This document shows positions 7,613-11,121 of a DNA stretch of 11,121 bases, one piece after another. The translations under genes were made by a program, and so were the position numbers. The notes under the pieces were generated by a model, which worked only from the letters and a program-made list of their open reading frames with translations, ran no database searches and was not told the origin of the DNA. Every line of letters starts with the position of its first letter. The stretch's first letter is position 1. This DNA comes from a bacterium. GTDB lineage: Bacteria; UBA3054. Location: assembly GCA_017538635.1 (NCBI GenBank), contig JAFYIM010000324.1, positions 1 to 11,121 of the forward strand, written 5' to 3'.

Positions 7613-9213
7613 TGAGCGAAAGTAAAGGCGTCAAATTTCTGAAGCTCCTGGCGGAGCACGGGCTCGCCGTAACGCTTGGGCTCGCGGTTTTCGTCAGGAT
7701 CTATCTCCTCCTGATAAGGGATTACGTCATCGTCAATGACGGGGTCCTTTATGTGCGGTTGATAGGGCGGATACACGAACTGGGCCTGAAAGGCGCCTTT
7801 TCAAAAGCTTATCCCTTCAACCTCTTCCCAATCTTTGCAGCTTTCGTCCAGAAAATTTCCGGCGGCGCGCTTTCCGCAGAAGATTCCGTTTTAGTGATAA
7901 ACTTCTTCTTCGGTATTTTGGCGCTCATCCCAATCTATCTTCTGGCAAAGCGGATCTTCGGGAAACTGCCGGCCCTCGTCACAGGTTTCTATATCGCTTG
8001 GCACCCTATCTTCACCGAGGTTTCCTGCCAAGTTTTGAGGGAAGCCTCCGCGATCTGCTTCGGGCTTTGGGCGGTCTATTTCCTTTTGACCGGACTGGAA
8101 AAAGAAGAGCCCAAGGACTGGAATTACAAGAAGCTGGCCTTGAGCCTTGTCTTCATTTTCCTGGCGCTCCTTATCAGGCTTGAGATGTTGGCGCTTCTTT
8201 TTGCTGCATTCACAACGTTCTTTTTGGCACATTACGAGAGAGGACGCGACAATCATTTCAAGACCAGGTTTAAAATTTTCTTCGTCTGCGCAGCAGTTCT
8301 CGTCGTTTCGGTCGTGGTATTGTTCAGCGCCGTCAGGGTTGTGAAGGGCCAGTGGGATTTCGCCAGGCTCGACAAGATCTTCTCCGCCCAGGGAATGGGT
8401 GAGGAAAAATACGACGTGGCCGATCCTCTGAAACCCTCCGCCGAGATCTACGACTCCCGAGGCAAACCTATCCCGATGGCCAGAACCAGGTACGCTTTCC
8501 AGCACCTGGCCTGGGACCACCAAAGAGCTTTGTTCGGCTACGAGATCCTCTATAAGACCTGGAAGACGCTGCACCCGGTGGGATTGGCGCTCCTTGTTAT
8601 CGCGCTCTACTACCTGGTGACGAAAAAGCCCCTTAGGCTCTGCGCTCCCATAAACGTACTGTCGCTCGCTTTGATAGTGATCATGGGCGCCGTCTTCTAC
8701 CGCTACGTCTCCACGAAATTCGCGGTCAGCAACAGACACATAGTTCTGCCGGTCTTTGTGCTCTCCGTTTACATGGGACTTTTTACCACTTACCTGAGAG
8801 TCGAGAAAGGCTGGCAGAAATTGTTGCTGGCTTTCTGTCTTGCGGCGGCTTTCCTCATGCTGACCTACAAGGCCTTCCGCCCGCTTGAAAGGCATCGCCT
8901 TCCCCTCAAGCTCTATGGGAAACAGCTGGCAGCCAAAAATATACTGCCTGAAAAGGCCATCCTAATAGAGCCGAACGGTCTGATGCAGCTTTCATATTAC
9001 GCCGGCGCGAAGCACAAAATTTGGGCCTCGCAGACTTCCGAAGAACTTTTGGAGCAACTGGCCAAAAATGACAACGCCTTTCTGCTCGTCAACTTCCGTG
9101 ATACCGACCATACACCAGCCTTCCTGCCCATTGAAGATAAACTGGAATACATCGATTCCCTGGAACCCGTAGATAAAAAATTTGAACTGAAACTGTACCG
9201 CCTAAAAAAGTAA
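7612..9213 (+). CDS. GT39-like (GT-C fold) membrane glycosyltransferase
   Basis: Integral inner-membrane protein of 533 residues, probably moving a sugar from a polyprenyl-phosphate carrier to a glycan or lipid on the outer face. A short cytoplasmic N-terminus is followed by a membrane segment (about 16-35) and then an outer loop with VNDGVLYVR (41-49), where D43 sits where GT-C enzymes keep their catalytic acidic residue. Further hydrophobic segments lie near 93-112, 120-137, 145-161, 175-207, 222-241, 322-336, 347-364, 378-394 and 403-418. VSNRHIVLP (372-380) resembles the RxxLP segment of the GT39/ArnT/PMT group. The last ~110 residues (425-533) form a soluble tail with unknown role. It starts on the one-base overlap with the aminotransferase stop, and the dehydratase gene follows after four bases. 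Donor and acceptor are unknown. Confidence 0.8.
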   Translation: MSESKGVKFLKLLAEHGLAVTLGLAVFVRIYLLLIRDYVIVNDGVLYVRLIGRIHELGLKGAFSKAYPFNLFPIFAAFVQKISGGALSAEDSVLVINFFFGILALIPIYLLAKRIFGKLPALVTGFYIAWHPIFTEVSCQVLREASAICFGLWAVYFLLTGLEKEEPKDWNYKKLALSLVFIFLALLIRLEMLALLFAAFTTFFLAHYERGRDNHFKTRFKIFFVCAAVLVVSVVVLFSAVRVVKGQWDFARLDKIFSAQGMGEEKYDVADPLKPSAEIYDSRGKPIPMARTRYAFQHLAWDHQRALFGYEILYKTWKTLHPVGLALLVIALYYLVTKKPLRLCAPINVLSLALIVIMGAVFYRYVSTKFAVSNRHIVLPVFVLSVYMGLFTTYLRVEKGWQKLLLAFCLAAAFLMLTYKAFRPLERHRLPLKLYGKQLAAKNILPEKAILIEPNGLMQLSYYAGAKHKIWASQTSEELLEQLAKNDNAFLLVNFRDTDHTPAFLPIEDKLEYIDSLEPVDKKFELKLYRLKK

Positions 9214-9217
9214 GAAC

Positions 9218-11095
9218 ATGAAGCTCAACTTTTTGAAAAACCCCGACCGCGGAACCCTTATCTGGCTGATGGTCATCAGCGACGCCCTGCTTTGCGCAGT
9301 TAGTTTCCTCATAATGACCTTCGTCCACTCCCGCTCTGCTGAGAAACCGTTCGCCAATTACTATGAGATGCTGTGCTACTGCATCCCAATCATCATAGCG
9401 GTGAGGCTCATTGTCTTCGCCTGCTTTTCGCTCTACCGAAGCGGCTGGCGCTACGCCGGGCTGCACGACGCCATCAACATCGCCAAAGCCGTTTCAGTCA
9501 GCACACTGATCGCCTGCATCGTCACCATAATTGTCAGCAAGATCCCCACTAAGCCCTTCAACTTTTCCGTCTATATTTTCCTGGGCGATATGGTGATCGC
9601 CACGGTCCTCGTCACGACCATGCGCTTCTCCATGCGGCTTAAAAAGGAATTCTTGGCCTGGCGCATGACCGGCAGGAAGAACGTCCTCATCGTCGGCGCC
9701 GGCGACGCGGGCGTCATGTTGCTTAGGGAGATCAACGCCAATCTGCCGAAATACGAGGTCTGCGGCTTCATCGACGACGATCCCAAGAAGCAAGGAATGC
9801 TGATCCAGGGCGTTCCCGTCCTGGGCACCAGAACACAGCTTGAAACAATTGTCCACACGACCTTCGCGGAGGAAGTCTTCATCGCTATTCCCTCCGCTTC
9901 CGGACACGCCATAAAAGAAGTGGCGGAAACCTGCAATGCCTTGAAAATAAAATACAAAACGCTCCCCTCCGTCAACGACATCGTGGATGGCAAGGTCACC
10001 ATCTCAGACCTCAGGGAAGTCGATATTCTTGACGTTTTGCGCCGTGACCCGGTGGAACTGGATCTGCCCGCCATCAAGAACAAGATAAAAGGCAAACGCA
10101 TACTCGTCACCGGCGCCGGCGGCTCAATAGGATCCGAAATGTGCCGGCAGATTGCGCTCTTCAAACCCGAAGAGCTGATTCTCCTGGAACTCTGCGAATT
10201 CAACCTCTACCAGATCGACCGCGAACTGAAAGCCAAATTCCCGGAACTAAAGATCTCCCCCTATATCGCAGACATCAAGAACGAGGCAAGACTTGATTCC
10301 ATATTCAAAAAGCACCATCCCCAGATCGTCTTCCACGCCGCGGCCTACAAGCACGTTCCCATTATGGAGCTGAACCCTCTGGAAGCCGTTTTGAACAACG
10401 TCAAGGGAACCTTGCAAATTGCCCTGGCCGCCGACAAAGCCGGCTGTGAGGAGTTCATACAGATCTCGACTGACAAGGCCGTCAAGCCGAGCTCCATCAT
10501 GGGCGCCACGAAGAGAGTCGCGGAGAAATTCGTCCAGAGTCTCAACACCATCAGCTCGACCAGATTCATCTCCGTCAGGTTCGGCAACGTCCTCGGTTCC
10601 TCCGGCAGCGTCCTTCCCCTCTTCCGCGAGCAGATCATCAAAGGCGGTCCCGTCACCGTCACTCACCCTGACATGACGCGCTACTTCATGCTCATTCCCG
10701 AAGCGGCCCAGCTCGTCCTGGAAGCCGCGACCATCGGAACGGGCGGCGAGATCTTCATCCTAAACATGGGCGAGCCTGTCAAGATCGTCGATCTTGCCAA
10801 CCAGCTCATAAGGCTCATGGGCAAACGCCCAGGGACCGACATTCAGATCGTCTTCACCGGCTTGAGGCCCGGCGAAAAGATGCACGAGCAGCTCGTCTAT
10901 GACGGCAGCGAACAGCCGACCAGGATGAAGAAGATCATGGTCACCAGGACCAACCCGGAAGACTACGAAGAGCTGAAAGAAAAGATCCTCGAGCTCATCG
11001 ACGCGGCGGCCTTCGGCAACGAAGCCGAGACCAGGAGCGAACTCTGCAAGATCGTTCCGGAATACACCCCCGACACCAGTTACAAGAGCGAATAA
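9218..11095 (+). CDS. Membrane-bound NDP-sugar 4,6-dehydratase (CapD/PglF/WbpM family)
   Basis: Converts UDP-GlcNAc-type nucleotide sugars to the 4-keto-6-deoxy form on the cytoplasmic side of the membrane. The 625-residue length matches full-length PglF/WbpM, not the short soluble FlaA1 form. Four predicted membrane helices lie at about 14-34, 52-72, 93-107 and 118-136. A first Rossmann domain has VLIVGAGDAG (156-165); the catalytic SDR domain has VTGAGGSIGSE (297-307), AAAYKH (374-379), STDKAV (417-422) and MGATKR (428-433). The usual SDR tyrosine is replaced by M428, as in the PglF/WbpM branch; T418, D419 and K420 are kept. GLRPGEKMHE (548-557) is also typical. It follows the glycosyltransferase gene after four bases with no clear ribosome binding site, so translation may be coupled. 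With the upstream aminotransferase it can build a UDP-4-amino-sugar (bacillosamine/QuiNAc4N type). Confidence 0.93.
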   Translation: MKLNFLKNPDRGTLIWLMVISDALLCAVSFLIMTFVHSRSAEKPFANYYEMLCYCIPIIIAVRLIVFACFSLYRSGWRYAGLHDAINIAKAVSVSTLIACIVTIIVSKIPTKPFNFSVYIFLGDMVIATVLVTTMRFSMRLKKEFLAWRMTGRKNVLIVGAGDAGVMLLREINANLPKYEVCGFIDDDPKKQGMLIQGVPVLGTRTQLETIVHTTFAEEVFIAIPSASGHAIKEVAETCNALKIKYKTLPSVNDIVDGKVTISDLREVDILDVLRRDPVELDLPAIKNKIKGKRILVTGAGGSIGSEMCRQIALFKPEELILLELCEFNLYQIDRELKAKFPELKISPYIADIKNEARLDSIFKKHHPQIVFHAAAYKHVPIMELNPLEAVLNNVKGTLQIALAADKAGCEEFIQISTDKAVKPSSIMGATKRVAEKFVQSLNTISSTRFISVRFGNVLGSSGSVLPLFREQIIKGGPVTVTHPDMTRYFMLIPEAAQLVLEAATIGTGGEIFILNMGEPVKIVDLANQLIRLMGKRPGTDIQIVFTGLRPGEKMHEQLVYDGSEQPTRMKKIMVTRTNPEDYEELKEKILELIDAAAFGNEAETRSELCKIVPEYTPDTSYKSE

Positions 11096-11097
11096 AA

Positions 11098-11121
11098 GTG
11101 GCTGTAAAGATCGGAGATGAA
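11098..11121 (+). CDS. Possible start of the next operon gene (partial)
   Basis: A GTG at 11098 opens a frame of eight codons (MAVKIGDE) to the window edge, two bases after the dehydratase stop. The spacing matches the rest of the operon, but the ribosome binding site is weak and the stretch is too short to identify. A sugar-modifying gene would be expected here; that is only context. Confidence 0.35.

Noticed and set aside
7891..8895. 334-codon minus-strand frame opposite the GT39-like gene
   Set aside because: The translation is hydrophilic and compositionally skewed, with no motif; the plus-strand frame has clear membrane segments and operon spacing.

Overview
The window looks like a chromosomal segment of a bacterium. 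It has a bacterial tRNA-Ala with an encoded CCA end, sigma70-like promoters, factor-independent terminators and tightly packed operons. Most of it (about 2780-11121) is GC-rich with GCC/GGC/CTG-type codons, while the first 2.75 kb is clearly AT-rich. TGA is used as a normal stop in the GC-rich part, so the standard bacterial code applies. ThyX, a short zinc-type mannose-6-phosphate isomerase, an Rv2613c-like HIT protein and an exported protein with a low-complexity 'IxPxGIxDDDLxP' module together suggest a PVC-group (Lentisphaerae-like) or similar deep-branching bacterium. That placement is a guess; no marker here fixes the phylum.

Left region (1-2760, minus strand): two adjacent AT-rich genes one base apart. 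The upstream gene (849-2735) encodes an exported, mostly alpha-helical 628-residue protein of unknown function. The downstream gene (1-847, continuing past the left edge) encodes another exported protein, but its frame is interrupted by a single in-frame TGA at codon 34 and then stays open for 248 codons to the edge. The pair has its own likely promoter, placed directly behind a strong terminator that ends the next operon.

Middle region (2780-4846): manA (minus), tRNA-Ala(GGC) (plus, with a near-consensus promoter and its own terminator) and thyX (minus). Manganese or zinc-type sugar-phosphate isomerisation by ManA supplies the link between fructose-6-phosphate and mannose-6-phosphate; ThyX makes dTMP.

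Right region (4847-11121, plus strand): a compact run of five complete genes with overlaps or 4-base gaps, read as one operon: a HIT-family dinucleoside polyphosphate hydrolase/phosphorylase, an M42 metallo-aminopeptidase, a DegT/DnrJ/EryC1/StrS sugar aminotransferase, a GT39-like membrane glycosyltransferase and a CapD/PglF-like NDP-sugar 4,6-dehydratase. A sixth gene may begin at 11098 and leave the window. The last three genes fit synthesis and transfer of an amino-dideoxy sugar for a surface glycan: the dehydratase makes a 4-keto-6-deoxy nucleotide sugar, the aminotransferase aminates it, and the GT-C enzyme transfers a lipid-linked sugar outside the membrane. The first two genes look like housekeeping functions carried on the same transcript.

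No CRISPR array, insertion sequence, integrase or rRNA was seen. No gene-free stretch exceeds 300 bases. The most unusual part is the AT-rich pair of exported-protein genes, with the in-frame TGA.
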